NCBI RefSeq assembly: GCF_014638005.1
Contig: NZ_BMFG01000001.1
Coordinates: 264,421 to 328,420 of the forward strand
Direction: 5' to 3'
DNA: 64,000 bases
From: Flavobacterium orientale
Lineage (GTDB): Bacteria > Bacteroidota > Bacteroidia > Flavobacteriales > Flavobacteriaceae
Shown: one piece after another, positions 10,001 through 20,900 of the stretch
Layout of the letters: each line of letters starts with the position of its first letter
Numbering within the stretch: position 1 is the stretch's first letter
Translations under genes and position numbers: made by a program
Notes under the pieces: generated by a model
What the model was told of the DNA's origin: nothing
Seen by the model: only the letters and a program-made list of their open reading frames with translations
The model's database searches: none

Positions 10001-13000
10001 GCTTTAGGGAATGGAGGGACCAGTTCCTCCTCGGTGGGACAATCTTTCCTTCCCGGGTTTTGGGGTGGTGCAAAAACGCAGTATATTATTAAAGCCTCTG
10101 AATTAGAAGCTTTGGGATTGTTGCCGGGTTCTATTACCGCTTTAGGTTTTCAACCCACCTCTTCGGGTCAAACTTATCAAGGATTTTCCGTTAGTTTAGG
10201 TTATACTACACAGGAAACTGCTACCACCACATTTGTAACCGGTGGATTGACTCAAGTTTATAGCGGAACTGAAGCTGATGCCGGTTTTACACCTGTTGCC
10301 AATGTTTTAAACACACTTGCTTTCGGAACTGGAGCAGGTTCTGCCTCTAGTTTTGAGTGGGATGGAACGTCTAATATTTTAGTTTCCATTTGTTGGAGTA
10401 GGGTGCCGAGTGCATCTACTTCTTCAGCATCAAGCATGTTAGTGGATAATGTTGGATTTGCCAGTACAAATTACAGACAAAGAGACAGTTTAACACCTGA
10501 GACCATGTGTGCGGAGACTTCAGCTTCTTCAACAACTAATTTTAGACCTCGATTTACTTTTTATGGTACTTTTGGTATCCCTGCCGATTCGGTAGTGTGG
10601 TCTGATGGTACTTCAACAGTTGGCTCTACGGTTTCACCAACAACGCCAACTACCTATACCGCAACCTTATTTATTGATGGTTGCTCTATAACAACAAATG
10701 GTGTGACTATTGGTGTAAATCCATTACCTGCTGCACCTACAGCGTCCAATTCATCACAATGTGGTGTTAAGGTGCCAACGGCGTCAGTGGCAGACCCTAA
10801 CGGATTTGTTTCGCCACAATTTAATTGGTATGCCAGTGAAGATGCCGAAACGCCTTTACAAACGTCAACAGCCACCACTTTTGCCGGTGCTATTGATGCT
10901 ACTACTACTTTTTATGTTAGTGTGGTGAATCCTACTACTTTGTGTGAAAGTGCCAGAGTGGCGGTGACTGTAACGGTTGTACAACCAACACCTTTAACGT
11001 TGAATCCGGCTGCGGGCGTAACTTGTGTGGGTCAGCCAATTGTGTTGAGTGCCAGTAGCACTAATCTTGCTTATAATTATACTTGGACGGTAAGTCCACA
11101 GGCAGGAAGCGGTGTGTTAGGTACCTTGTTTGGTCCTTCGCAATCCATCACGCCTACTGCATCAGGAACGTATGTATTTACGGTTACCGCAGCCGATGCA
11201 AGTTGTACTATAATTGAAGAAATTACAGTGCAAGTGAACGGTTTGCCGGTTTTAAATGATGTAACTACCAATGACAGTTCGTTATGTGAGAATCAAATTG
11301 CAACTTTAAACGCTGTAGTACCTACAATTTTGACTTTTAACACCGGAACCGGTGCTGCTTTAGTACCAATGAGCGGAGCTACACAAGTTATAGGAAGTAG
11401 CGTTGATGATACTGTAACACCTTCAGATATTGCCATTGGTTTTGATTTTGTATTTAACGGTGAGGTTTACTCGCAATGTAGAATTTCGCCTGACGGTTGG
11501 ATTCGTTTGGGAGGCGGTACCGCATCCAATCAATTTTCTAATTCAGTAACGAGTACTACCAATATTCCAAAATTATATCCGTATTGGGATGATTTGGCTA
11601 CGGGAACAACAGGAAATGTAAGCACCTTAGTTGTTGGCACCGCTCCAAACAGAATTTTTGTTGTAGAATGGTTTGTAACTGTTCCAAGAGTTTTGGCAGG
11701 AGATGCTAATTCTACTTTCCAAGCCTTGTTGTATGAAGGAACGAACCGCGTAGAATACCGTTATGGAGCTATGGGACCTGCTACAGGACAAAGTGCTTCA
11801 GTGGGTTATACTATTGACGCTTCTACCTATTCCAGTATTACTTTAACTACCAATGAAACCAGTACAACGGTTGCAAACAATTCGAATGCGATAGTGCCGG
11901 AAGCGGGAAGGTTCTTTACTTTCGATACGGTTCAAAACAATATTACCTGGACTCCACTTACCGATTTATATTCTGATAGTGCCGCTACCGTTCCTTATGC
12001 TGGTGAGGCTACTAATCTAGTCTATGCAAAACTAACCACTGACAGAACTTTTACTGCCCGATTAACAGACGGTAATGGTTGTTTTTCAGAAGATTCGGTT
12101 GCTTTAACCTATTTGGGTGAATATATTGCACCTATAACCGGTGGGGCTGCTACGGTATGTTTGGGGTCTCCTACCGTTGTTGATTTTGATACGACTTCTA
12201 TTGAAGCGTCGTGGTCATCAAGCAATCCTGAAGTGGCAACGATAGATCCGGAAGGCGTAATTACTGCTATATCAGCAGGAACGACAACAATTGGAGCTTT
12301 TTATTTTAATGAAATTACGGGTTGTACGTCCTATGCGGCTAACCCTCAAACGATAACTGTTTATGCTCCTGTTGCTTTTAATTTAGGAGCAACCAACGGC
12401 GGTCAACCTTTGAATGCCAGTATTTTGCCGGGCGGAAGCACTTCATTTAGTGTAGCTACAACGGGTGATGTATCGGGTTACCAATGGTTCCAATCTACTA
12501 ATGGCGTTACTTTTTCACCTTTAGCTAATGATGCTACATTTAGTGGTGTAACTAGTGCTACTCTTACAGTTGCTAACGCACCAGAATCATTAAATAATAC
12601 GTATTACAGATGTGTTGTTTATGCATTTAGCCCTTGTGCACCTTCCATTCAATCTGAATTCGCCTTTTTATCAGTTGCTAATTTATCCATTACTGCCAAC
12701 CCACAATCTACAACCATTTGTTCAAGTGGACTTAATGCAGGAACGGCTTCATTTACAGTTGCTGTAGGTGGCCCTACTGATTTGGTAGTTTGGGAACTAT
12801 TTGATGGAAGTGATTGGTTGGTAATTGATGACCAAGGCTTATCATTTGGAAGTGTAACTTTTGGAGGCGATGTGTTTTCAACAACCTTACTTGTTAATGG
12901 ATTAGCTAGCTTAAACAGTGGATGGAAAGTAAGAGCCAATGCATTACTTTTTGATCCGGAAACTATTGTTACTTCTAACGAAGCTACTGTTACGGTAAAC

Positions 13001-16000
13001 AACCAAGCTGTGGTAAACAGTTCGCCTGATAACAAAGTAGTTTGTTATTCGGGTGGGGTATCAACTTTTACGGTGGTATCCAGTGGTGGTACCGGTTTCC
13101 AATGGGAATATTCTGCTGATGGTGCGACTTGGACTAATGTAGCCAATGCTACCCCGGTTGGAGCATCCTATAGTGGAGCCACTACTGCAACTTTGACTGT
13201 AACAACTACCGGTGCTGTGGCACCAGACGGCTTGTTTTATTACAGAGCTAGAGTTAATTCACCTACTTCTTGTGAGCCTGCTTTTTCACAAGCGGCCACT
13301 TTGACCGTTAATGATCCTCAGATTGCTATTACTGCTTCTGCAACAAGTATTTGTTCGCCAGGAAACGAGCCGGTTAAATTAACGGCTTCGGGTGGTGCCA
13401 CTTATAGTTGGGCACCTTCGGCTACTTTATCAGCTTCCACCGGTTTTGAAGTTTTTGCTAATCCAACGCAGACAACCACTTATACGGTTACTGCTACTGA
13501 TGCCACCGGATGTGTAAAAACAGCTACGGTTACTGTAGTGGTATATCCTGCAGTAGTTGCTTCTATTGCAACACCCACCGATGAAGTATGTTTGGGAGAT
13601 AGTGTCTCCTTAAATGCATTAGCTAATGTGTCTTCAGCTGTAAAAGATTATACTTTTCAAACGGAATCCGGTACTTATCAAGAGGTAAGTGCAGGTGCTA
13701 CAACGATTCCGGGTGTATTAGCTGATACCTTTATCAGTACTGCACAACCTATTGGTTTTAGTTTCTATTATGAAGGACAAGAGTATACTCAATTTAAGAT
13801 GAGTTCGAATGGCTTCCTAAGTTTGAACATGACGGGAACTAATGCTTTAACAACAAATAACTTATCTACTTTAAATTCCACGTCACGACCAATTATTGCC
13901 CCATTATGGGATGATTTGGACGGTAGAGCCACCGGAGGTTCTGTTGCAGCTTATGAAGTTACAGGCGTTGCTCCTAATCGTGTTTTAACCGTGGAGTGGA
14001 GAAATTTTGAATGGAATTGGGTATCTACTGTACCGGTTATCAGTTTTCAAGCAAAATTGTATGAGTCGACCAATATCATAGAGTTTGTTTATCGCTCAGA
14101 AACAGGTGCTGTTAACAATGGTTCGGCGAGTATTGGACTTAACTCCATTACCGGTTCCGGTACAGGAAGTTATATTAATGTTACTGATGTTGCTACTGCT
14201 GCAGTTAGTAGTACTACTGCGACGACCAATATCAATACAAAACCTGCCACCGGCACTATTTATCGCTTTGCACCTCCTTCCTTTACTTATGAATGGAGTT
14301 CGGAGCCGGCCGGTTTTACTTCTAATTTAATGAGTCCAACGGTTGTAGTTTCAGAAACGACAACATATACTGTGGTGGTCACCGCTAACACCGGATGTTC
14401 TGATACGGCTACTAAGACGCTGACAGTTAGTTCGGGAGTAACATTAACTGAGCAGCCTTTGGCAGTAGGACCACTTTGTGAAGGAGTGGACACATCTTTT
14501 AGTGTGGTAGCTTCCGGTCCTAGTTTACAATACCAATGGCGTAAAGATGGTTTAGCGATAGCAGGTAATGCTTCTGCAACAACAGCCACTTTAGAATTAA
14601 ATGGCGTGTTGCCGTCGCAATCCGGTGCGTATGATGTATTGATTACTCCGGCTTGTGGTGAACCACAATTGAGTGCATCACAGGCTTTAGTGGTTTATCC
14701 AACACCAACGTTAGAAGCACTTGTTGATCAAGACTATTGTAGTGGTGAGACAGCAGGTGTTACTCCTTTGTCAGGAACACCATCGGGTGTAACCTATGAT
14801 ATTGTGGGAGGTGCCGCTGTTGGATTAGCTGATCAATTTGGGGTTACGGAGATTCCTTCGTTTGCCGTAGTTGTTGGTACCGCTACAGTAACTGTTACGC
14901 CAAAAGCCAATGGTTGTGAGGGTACACCTCGTAGCTTCACCATTACGGTAGGTCAAAAACCATCAGACATCAGCTTGAATACTTATAGCGATGCTATATG
15001 TTCTATAGATAATGGCGTATTATTGACCGCTTCCGGTGGTTTAGATGTTGCGGCCACTATCTTAAGTCAAGATTTTAATAATGGTTTGCAAGGATGGACT
15101 GTTACTAGCGGTGCAACGTCACCAACTCAAAGTAATTGGGCTATTTATACTGCACCTTATTCTTATTCTACGACATTCTCAGGTTTTAGTACTCAAAATG
15201 GAGGTGGTTTTATAAAAACAAATTCAGATGCGGGCGGTAGTGGTTCTACAACCAACACTGTATTAACTTCACCTGTATTTAGTACGGTAGGTTCTACATC
15301 TGCGGTATTGTCTTTTGAACATTTATATCAAGTATGGACTAGTGGCGACACTACAGTTCGTGTAGAAATATCCACTAATGGAGGTAGTACTTGGTCTTCA
15401 TTAAACAGTTATTTAGGAACCAATGTGGGGGTAATTACTTCGAATAATCAAGTAACTGCACAATCTGCATTGAGTTTGGATGGTTATTTAAATGAAGGTA
15501 ATTTAAGAATTCGATTTAACTATGTTTCTACTTGGGGTTACTACTGGATTTTGGACGATATTAAAGTTATAGGTGCCGGTCAAGGTGCGTTTACTTGGAG
15601 TCCGATTGAAGGTTTGTATACTGACTCAGCAGCTACTATACCTTATCAAGGAGAAGCTACTGCTTCAGTTTATGCCCGTCCTGCAGCTACGCAATCATTT
15701 GTAGCCACCGTTAATTCAAACAACGGTTGTTCTACTTCATCTGCACCGTCACAGATTAATGTTACGCAAGCCACCCAGTGGTATGCTGATTTAGATGGGG
15801 ATGGTTATGGAGATGTATCGAATCCAACCAATTTCTTAAGCTGTAATGCTGCAGAACCCGGGTTCTCTTCAGTTCCAGGTGATTGTAATGACAACAATGC
15901 CTTAATTAATCCGGGTGTTGCTGAGATCTGTTTTGACGGTATCGACAACAACTGTGACGGTTCATTATTTGCTGATTGTACACCTATTGTTGTGAGTATT

Positions 16001-17527
16001 ACCTCTAATGTTTGTGGTAGTGTAAACAACGGATTGAACAATACGATTCAAAGTAATCAAGTGAATTTAGGTCCGGGTTATGTAATTGGTTACCGTTTTG
16101 AAGTAACTAATACTGAAACCGGAGAGGTTCGTACAATAGACAGAAACATCCACCACTTTAAATTGACTATGTTTGGTGATGATTTCTATAACTATGGCAC
16201 TACCTATACGATTCGTGTAGCAGCCATAATTAATGGTGAAGTGCAACCTTACAACGGAACTACCTGTAGTATTACCACTACTTCAGTGGGAAGTACTTCT
16301 ATTGTTCCCGCTCAGTGTGGTAGTACTTTAGCAACGATGTCTTCGTCTATTAATGCGGTTGCGGTTAATCCAACACCAAGTAAATATCGCTTCCGAGTGG
16401 CTAGAGCGGATGCTCCAACAACCTTCTACTATGTAGAGCGTACGGTTCCTAATTTCAACTTAACGTTGGTTGCAGGATTGCCATTAACTTTTGAGACCGA
16501 ATATTTGGTATCTGTACAGATTCGAGTAAAATTAGCCGGATTTGAGTCGTGGTCACAATGGAGTGCGGCTAGTTGTTCGGTATTTACGCCGGCGGCTCCA
16601 ACTACAGCAGTAACGGAAGCTGATTGTGAATTTGTTGCGACCAGTAACACCGATGTGATTCATGCTACACCACTTGCCGGGGCTACGATGTATCGTTTCT
16701 TATTATTAGGATTTGATTTTGATGTTAATGATGACATGATCATCGTTTATGAGCAATATGTCGATACACCGAATCCTTACTTTACATTGGATATGTTTAC
16801 CGGATTAATACCGGGCGTAAACTACAGTGTTTCTGTTGCTGCTGAATTATTTGGCACCTTTACTCCTTATGGAAAAGAGTGTTCGGTGACGACGCCCACA
16901 ATTGCAGGTTGTATTGTTACTACTTCTTTTGGAAGTTTAACACCAGCGTGTACAGGGGCAGTTCAAACCATTAGTTCATGTACGTATGCAGGTGAGTTTA
17001 ATACGGTTACTTTAACTGCCGAAAATACCTATACCTTTAGTTCCAGTATTGTTACTGATTTCTTAACAATTACTACTACTGACGGTGTAATTTTAGCAGC
17101 AGGAGTTCAGCCTGTGGTGTTCACTCCATATACCAGTGGTGCATACAGGTTGCATGTGACTACTAATTCCTCTTGTGGTACACAAAGCTCTTGTCGTACA
17201 ACTCGTGTTTCTTGTCTTAGCGGTGTTGCTCGTCAAATTCCAACTGAGGATGACTCAGCGGATGCGACTTTAGTAACCGTTGATTTCAAGGCAGTGGGTT
17301 ATCCGAATCCGTATGTAGATTATTTCTCTATTGCTATTCGTTCGAATAGTACTGAAACGGTACGTTATGCGATTTATGACATGACGGGTCGTTTGTTAGA
17401 GACGAAAGAAGTGAATCCTTCAGAGCTTCATAACAGTCGATTAGGTATGGCTTATCCATCGGGAATTTACAATGTGATTGTAGTTCAGGAGGATCAGACA
17501 CAGACGATTCGAATGGTTAAGAAGTAG
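7094..17527 (+). CDS. Giant secreted beta-helix/Ig/MopE multidomain protein with T9SS type A sorting domain
   Basis: About 3477 residues from ATG 7094. A GTG at 7013 would add 27 residues ahead of the signal peptide and is less likely. The signal peptide ends near SQVQAQ. The N-terminal third contains many NNNTI/GN.I turns typical of a right-handed parallel beta-helix. Many Ig-like repeats follow. The module seen at the N-terminus of the previous gene appears at about 1409-1614 and 2182-2392. A jelly-roll domain lies at about 2657-2832. A MopE-type metal-binding motif (DGYGD, then CNDNNALINPG, FDGIDNNCDG) spans about 2894-2960, followed by an fn3-like region at about 2961-3270 that is nearly duplicated in the next gene. 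The last 80 residues (IYDMTGRLLE, YPSGIYNVIVVQ, MVKK) are a type A sorting domain. Surface adhesin is inferred; no enzyme domain was seen. Confidence 0.85.
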   Translation: MNDNYQLLGTRLGTWLKFAKQKSHLLVLLFLLTGISQVQAQMTVSVINSSNTTPVLSPTYPSLALALDDINAVTAMSGPVTIILSGSETAPEKGFTIGSLTLNNALSATNTLTFHGAGTATINAGVGTATPGSALPDGMLKLVGADWVTLSAIVFTDSNVANPATMEFGVALFKLNTTDGAQNNTIVNCVFNMQRVNNASGSGPMADGAAAITLVNAVPTAATTALSGLTAASGSNSFNKIYGNTINGGNTGIYMSGFAASSPFTAGDSGNDVGGNSLATGNTVLNFGGGGTTSPAVGIRANNQWGVSIRYNTIDNNNGSGVNHATTLRGIFAQAGTSANATVSNNSVTIRGGGTTTLLTAIDNGIGSTAASNTIDINNNTIRFSYTTATTGVFTAVNNSSSAATVNINNNNIQQLGSTNYPSTGTVPVIAGGSSGGTLNINNNSIANFTMTGASGTLRAITAGTPPTLWNVDGNTIENLSYSTAGSSGSIDGIYNFASAQAIAINNNTIRNFSTPGTGTLQGIYVFTSSGTQKNCNNNAVYNFSTSAGGVGGATMNGIRWAVGPIALSGNQVYNLNSTGSTGGTGGSINGIFVSGGSTNFNTIFKNKIYNLSTTSTNPVVSGILISGGTFGTTVFNNIIGDLQAPAANAANPLNGINVTGGTAVLIHFNTVLLNASSTGTNFGSSAISASTTPTVTLRNNIFVNKSSRNGTGVAAAYRRSSTSLGTYGADSNNNLFFGAAIYFDGTNTDGSLDDFKARVTTRDTNSVTEDPTFVSTSGASGQFLHINTTVGTLIESGGIPIAGVTDDFDGDLRNETTPDIGADEFAGTAASVVEINSVAVAPAVNQCIATSRLVSANITAGAGAISSVTLNYFFNGVEQTPIAMTGGSITPGSTSTFTATIPVASPVNATVTWSVTAVDGVTSKNLGGASYSDEPFFGATAVASASTAAVCSGFSTTLSAFLEIVTNKALGNGGTSSSSVGQSFLPGFWGGAKTQYIIKASELEALGLLPGSITALGFQPTSSGQTYQGFSVSLGYTTQETATTTFVTGGLTQVYSGTEADAGFTPVANVLNTLAFGTGAGSASSFEWDGTSNILVSICWSRVPSASTSSASSMLVDNVGFASTNYRQRDSLTPETMCAETSASSTTNFRPRFTFYGTFGIPADSVVWSDGTSTVGSTVSPTTPTTYTATLFIDGCSITTNGVTIGVNPLPAAPTASNSSQCGVKVPTASVADPNGFVSPQFNWYASEDAETPLQTSTATTFAGAIDATTTFYVSVVNPTTLCESARVAVTVTVVQPTPLTLNPAAGVTCVGQPIVLSASSTNLAYNYTWTVSPQAGSGVLGTLFGPSQSITPTASGTYVFTVTAADASCTIIEEITVQVNGLPVLNDVTTNDSSLCENQIATLNAVVPTILTFNTGTGAALVPMSGATQVIGSSVDDTVTPSDIAIGFDFVFNGEVYSQCRISPDGWIRLGGGTASNQFSNSVTSTTNIPKLYPYWDDLATGTTGNVSTLVVGTAPNRIFVVEWFVTVPRVLAGDANSTFQALLYEGTNRVEYRYGAMGPATGQSASVGYTIDASTYSSITLTTNETSTTVANNSNAIVPEAGRFFTFDTVQNNITWTPLTDLYSDSAATVPYAGEATNLVYAKLTTDRTFTARLTDGNGCFSEDSVALTYLGEYIAPITGGAATVCLGSPTVVDFDTTSIEASWSSSNPEVATIDPEGVITAISAGTTTIGAFYFNEITGCTSYAANPQTITVYAPVAFNLGATNGGQPLNASILPGGSTSFSVATTGDVSGYQWFQSTNGVTFSPLANDATFSGVTSATLTVANAPESLNNTYYRCVVYAFSPCAPSIQSEFAFLSVANLSITANPQSTTICSSGLNAGTASFTVAVGGPTDLVVWELFDGSDWLVIDDQGLSFGSVTFGGDVFSTTLLVNGLASLNSGWKVRANALLFDPETIVTSNEATVTVNNQAVVNSSPDNKVVCYSGGVSTFTVVSSGGTGFQWEYSADGATWTNVANATPVGASYSGATTATLTVTTTGAVAPDGLFYYRARVNSPTSCEPAFSQAATLTVNDPQIAITASATSICSPGNEPVKLTASGGATYSWAPSATLSASTGFEVFANPTQTTTYTVTATDATGCVKTATVTVVVYPAVVASIATPTDEVCLGDSVSLNALANVSSAVKDYTFQTESGTYQEVSAGATTIPGVLADTFISTAQPIGFSFYYEGQEYTQFKMSSNGFLSLNMTGTNALTTNNLSTLNSTSRPIIAPLWDDLDGRATGGSVAAYEVTGVAPNRVLTVEWRNFEWNWVSTVPVISFQAKLYESTNIIEFVYRSETGAVNNGSASIGLNSITGSGTGSYINVTDVATAAVSSTTATTNINTKPATGTIYRFAPPSFTYEWSSEPAGFTSNLMSPTVVVSETTTYTVVVTANTGCSDTATKTLTVSSGVTLTEQPLAVGPLCEGVDTSFSVVASGPSLQYQWRKDGLAIAGNASATTATLELNGVLPSQSGAYDVLITPACGEPQLSASQALVVYPTPTLEALVDQDYCSGETAGVTPLSGTPSGVTYDIVGGAAVGLADQFGVTEIPSFAVVVGTATVTVTPKANGCEGTPRSFTITVGQKPSDISLNTYSDAICSIDNGVLLTASGGLDVAATILSQDFNNGLQGWTVTSGATSPTQSNWAIYTAPYSYSTTFSGFSTQNGGGFIKTNSDAGGSGSTTNTVLTSPVFSTVGSTSAVLSFEHLYQVWTSGDTTVRVEISTNGGSTWSSLNSYLGTNVGVITSNNQVTAQSALSLDGYLNEGNLRIRFNYVSTWGYYWILDDIKVIGAGQGAFTWSPIEGLYTDSAATIPYQGEATASVYARPAATQSFVATVNSNNGCSTSSAPSQINVTQATQWYADLDGDGYGDVSNPTNFLSCNAAEPGFSSVPGDCNDNNALINPGVAEICFDGIDNNCDGSLFADCTPIVVSITSNVCGSVNNGLNNTIQSNQVNLGPGYVIGYRFEVTNTETGEVRTIDRNIHHFKLTMFGDDFYNYGTTYTIRVAAIINGEVQPYNGTTCSITTTSVGSTSIVPAQCGSTLATMSSSINAVAVNPTPSKYRFRVARADAPTTFYYVERTVPNFNLTLVAGLPLTFETEYLVSVQIRVKLAGFESWSQWSAASCSVFTPAAPTTAVTEADCEFVATSNTDVIHATPLAGATMYRFLLLGFDFDVNDDMIIVYEQYVDTPNPYFTLDMFTGLIPGVNYSVSVAAELFGTFTPYGKECSVTTPTIAGCIVTTSFGSLTPACTGAVQTISSCTYAGEFNTVTLTAENTYTFSSSIVTDFLTITTTDGVILAAGVQPVVFTPYTSGAYRLHVTTNSSCGTQSSCRTTRVSCLSGVARQIPTEDDSADATLVTVDFKAVGYPNPYVDYFSIAIRSNSTETVRYAIYDMTGRLLETKEVNPSELHNSRLGMAYPSGIYNVIVVQEDQTQTIRMVKK
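15935..16906 (+). repeat. Segmental duplication, copy 1 (fn3-like module)
   Basis: This in-gene segment encodes the end of the MopE motif and an fn3-like region of about 310 residues. It is nearly the same, by eye, as 22640-23607 in the next gene at both protein and DNA level; most differences are third-position changes. It suggests recent duplication or gene conversion between the two T9SS cargo genes. Confidence 0.9.
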
Positions 17528-17580
17528 TTAGTGACTAGAGACTAGTGACTAGTGATTAGTAATTAGTGATTAGTGATTAG
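17528..17580 (+). repeat. Heptanucleotide array, consensus TAGTGAT/TAGTGAC
   Basis: This 53-nt array of 7-bp units starts directly after the stop codon at 17525-17527. The matching array after the next gene is 18 nt, exactly five units shorter. Confidence 0.9.
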
Positions 17581-17597
17581 ACTGATTTATTATAAGG

Positions 17598-17630
17598 GAC
17601 CTCCGGAGAAATTCGGGGGTCTTTTTTTTT
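17598..17630 (+). terminator. Rho-independent terminator
   Basis: Stem arms are GACCTCCG (17598-17605) and CGGGGGTC (17614-17621), with an 8-nt loop and a run of nine T at 17622-17630. It ends the transcript of the second giant gene. The same element occurs at 23942-23975. Confidence 0.9.
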
Positions 17631-17760
17631 GGGTGATGGGAGATGGGTAATAGGTAATAGATAAAATAGGTGATGGGTAATAGGTAATAGGTAATAGGTA
17701 ATAGGTAATAGGTAATAGGTAATGTGATGGTTGATAGGTGATGGGTAATAGGTAAAAGGT
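17631..17760 (+). repeat. Heptanucleotide array, consensus TAATAGG/TGATGGG
   Basis: Imperfect 7-bp units with several perfect consecutive TAATAGG copies (about 17688-17728) follow the terminator. The rest of the gap to 17966 holds ordinary AT-rich DNA with no gene. The minus-strand ORF through the array (17590-17868) is a repeat artefact. Confidence 0.9.
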
Positions 17761-17966
17761 GAGATTTAGTGTTATAAGGTGGCTAGTTAGAGGTTGGACG
17801 ACTCTATATTTATAAGATTTTGCTACGCAACAAAACGACGAAAGGCATAGATTGACGACTAACTGCAAAAAACGGCAGATAGTGTAAAAAAGGACTTTAA
17901 AGCTTTTATTTTCAGTAATTTATTATGTAATTTAGTGTCTTGTCAAAAAATTAAATCATACACTTT

Positions 17967-20900
17967 ATGAAATCATTTTTATCTTTTTATCTGCTGCCTT
18001 TTTTGTGCTTTTTTGTGAGTGTGAGCTGGGGGCAACCTCTTCCAATTTCAGGACCTTATTCCCAAAATTTTAATTCTTTATCTTCCTCTACGTCCCCTTC
18101 CGGTGTCTTTCCTTCTGGTTGGGCTACGGCTGAAGTAGGGTCTGGAGCTAACAATACTTATTCTGTGGGAACAGGCTCAAGTAATGCCGGTGATACCTAT
18201 AGTTTTGGTTTATCAAACGATGCAGATAGAGCTTTAGGAAGTTTGAGGTCAGGTTCTGTAAATCCGGTTCTTGGAGCACATTTCACAAATAATAGTGGTG
18301 CTACTATTACATCTATTACTATAAGTTACGTTGGTGAGCAATGGCGTTTAGGTACCTCCGGAAGAACTATTCCCGATCGCATGGATTTTCAATATAGTAC
18401 TGTGGCGACATGTAATTTATGTCCTGGACCATGGATTGATGTTGATCAATTAGATTTTACAGCTCCAATTACCTCAGGTACAGTAGGTGCGTTAAATGGC
18501 AATTTACCTGAAAATCGCACTACAGTAACGCACACCATAACAGGCTTATCTATTCCTGTCGGCGGTAATTTGTATTTAAGATGGTTAGATTTTGATGCAT
18601 CAGGAGCAGATGATGGTTTAGCTATTGATGATTTTACAATGTCATTCACAAATCCTCCGGCAACACCCAACGGCGGCATATACGAAAGCTATGCCATTCT
18701 AAGCACCGGAGGAAATAATACCTACTATGATTTGAATACAACTACCAGCAACCCCGATTTTCAAGGAGCAAATTTAGGTACGTTTTCAACCAATCAACAA
18801 TTGTTATTAAATGGTGGTGAAAGTAAAACATTTGAATGCACACCCACAATAATCAACAACAGTGCGATCTTTTTCAGAGTCTATCCTAACGGAGGTACTC
18901 CAGGAGATTTTCAATCCATTAGCTTAGCCGGTCCTAATCCAATAAGTGGTGCCGGTGCGGGTTGTCAAAATAAATTCTGGAGCACAAGCAATGCGTCTGT
19001 AAATCTTTTAAACGGTCTATGTACCAATGGTCTCTATGTTTTAGAAGTCTTTATGACAGCTGATTACACAGGTGCAGGTGCGGGTACATTTTACGCCAGT
19101 AACGACAGTAACAACTACAAAGCAACTTTCACCGTCAACAATATAACCAATTCCGGTATTTATGAAAGTTATGTTTTATTAGATGCAGGTTCAGGAACTA
19201 CCTATTATGATGTACAAGCCAACACGGGAAATCCTGATTTCGCAGGAAGTTTAGGGAATTTTTGTGCTACGGGTGGCGTGCTGACTTTAAAAGGAGGTCA
19301 AAATAATACTTACAAATGTGGTAATAATGATATTACTTTTGGTACTAATAAATTATTTTACAGAGTATATCCCGGCACTACTGCAACAGGTAATTTTATA
19401 GAAGTAAATTTGTCTAATGATCAAAATATTGGTGGGGCAGGAGTAGGTTGTCAAAACCAAAGTTGGTTAAACAACGGACTAAACACCAATCTCTTAAACG
19501 GTCTTGCTGCCGGTACTTATACACTGGAAGTATATTCCCAAGCAGGTTACACCTTTGGGGGTACCTGCCCTAGTATTCATTATGCTAGTAATGGAGGTGC
19601 CAACTACAAAGCGACATTCACCGTGGTAGCTCCAGCTTTTACCGCAACGCCAACAACTCCAGTCACTGCTGCTGCTGCTGCTAATTGTCAAGCAACAGTA
19701 AATTATACGGTAACAGCAGTAGATTTTACTTTGATGACCTATGCGTTTAGTGGAGCGACTCCGGGCAGTGGCAACGGTAGCGGTTCAGGAAGCACATTCA
19801 ATAAAGGAACGACTACAGTTACAGTATCTATTCAAAGTTCTTGTGGTATGCAAGCTACTGCATTTGATGTAGTAGTAAATGATATGACACCTCCTACAGC
19901 GGTTTGTCAAAACATAGCTGTTAACTTAAATGCCCAAGGACAAGCAACCATTACCCCACAAATGGTAGACAATGGTAGTTCTGATAATTGCGGACCTGTA
20001 ACATTGACTTTAAATAAAACTAATTTTACCTGTGCTGACGTCACGATTCAAGGATTACCCGTACCAACCGATTTATTTATTTCGGAGTATGTTGAAGGGT
20101 CGAGTAATAATAAATATATAGAGATTTATAATGGAACACCCAATGCCATAGATTTAGGGGCTTATGAATTGCATTTGTTTTCCAATGGTGTAGCCTCACC
20201 CACTACAATTAATGTGCTTTCAGGAAATCTAGCGAGCGGAGCCACAATTGTTTATAGAAATTCATCGGCTAACATTTATGGCGGGGCTACAGTTGTAGCA
20301 TCTTCTATTAATTTTAATGGGGATGATGCTTTTGCACTATTCAAAAATGGGCAACCAATAGATGTGATTGGTCAAATTGGTGTCGACCCCGGTACAGAAT
20401 GGAACAATAATGGCGTTTCCACGCTTGACCGAACGCTTCGCAGAAAAAACACAATAGTTTCCGGTGACACGAATGGCTCTGATCCATTTGATCCTTCAGC
20501 AGAATGGGATAGTTTTCCAATCGACACAGTAGATGGCTTAGGATCACACGCCATCGCCAATTCCAACGGTACACCCGTAACTTTAACTGTTTCCGATGGT
20601 GTGAATACATCCACTTGCCAGGCATTTGTAACGGTGAATGATGTAACACCACCAACGTTTACTACAGCTTTAAATGCTTTAAACCGAACCGTGGAATGTG
20701 GAAACACAAATGCTTTAAACGATGCTTTAGCATTAGCTCCGCAAGGAACAGATACCTGTGGAAGTGTAACAATTACTTTGGATTCAGATGATATAACTCC
20801 GGGTAATGGAAACACATATACACGCGTACGTATATGGAAATTAACCGATGCCTCAGGAAATCCGGCGTTGACAACGTATACTCAAACTATTACGGTGCAA

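Larger units (their letters stand above)
17372..17630 (+). repeat. Duplicated gene tail, copy 1 (sorting domain, heptads, terminator)
   Basis: The end of the type A sorting domain, the stop codon, the TAGTGAT heptads, the sequence ACTGATTTATTATAAG and the terminator recur at 23751-23975. The two copies differ mainly in the number of heptads. Confidence 0.9.

Noticed and set aside
17590..17868. Minus-strand 92-codon ORF
   Set aside because: It runs through the TAATAGG array and the terminator; repeat artefact.
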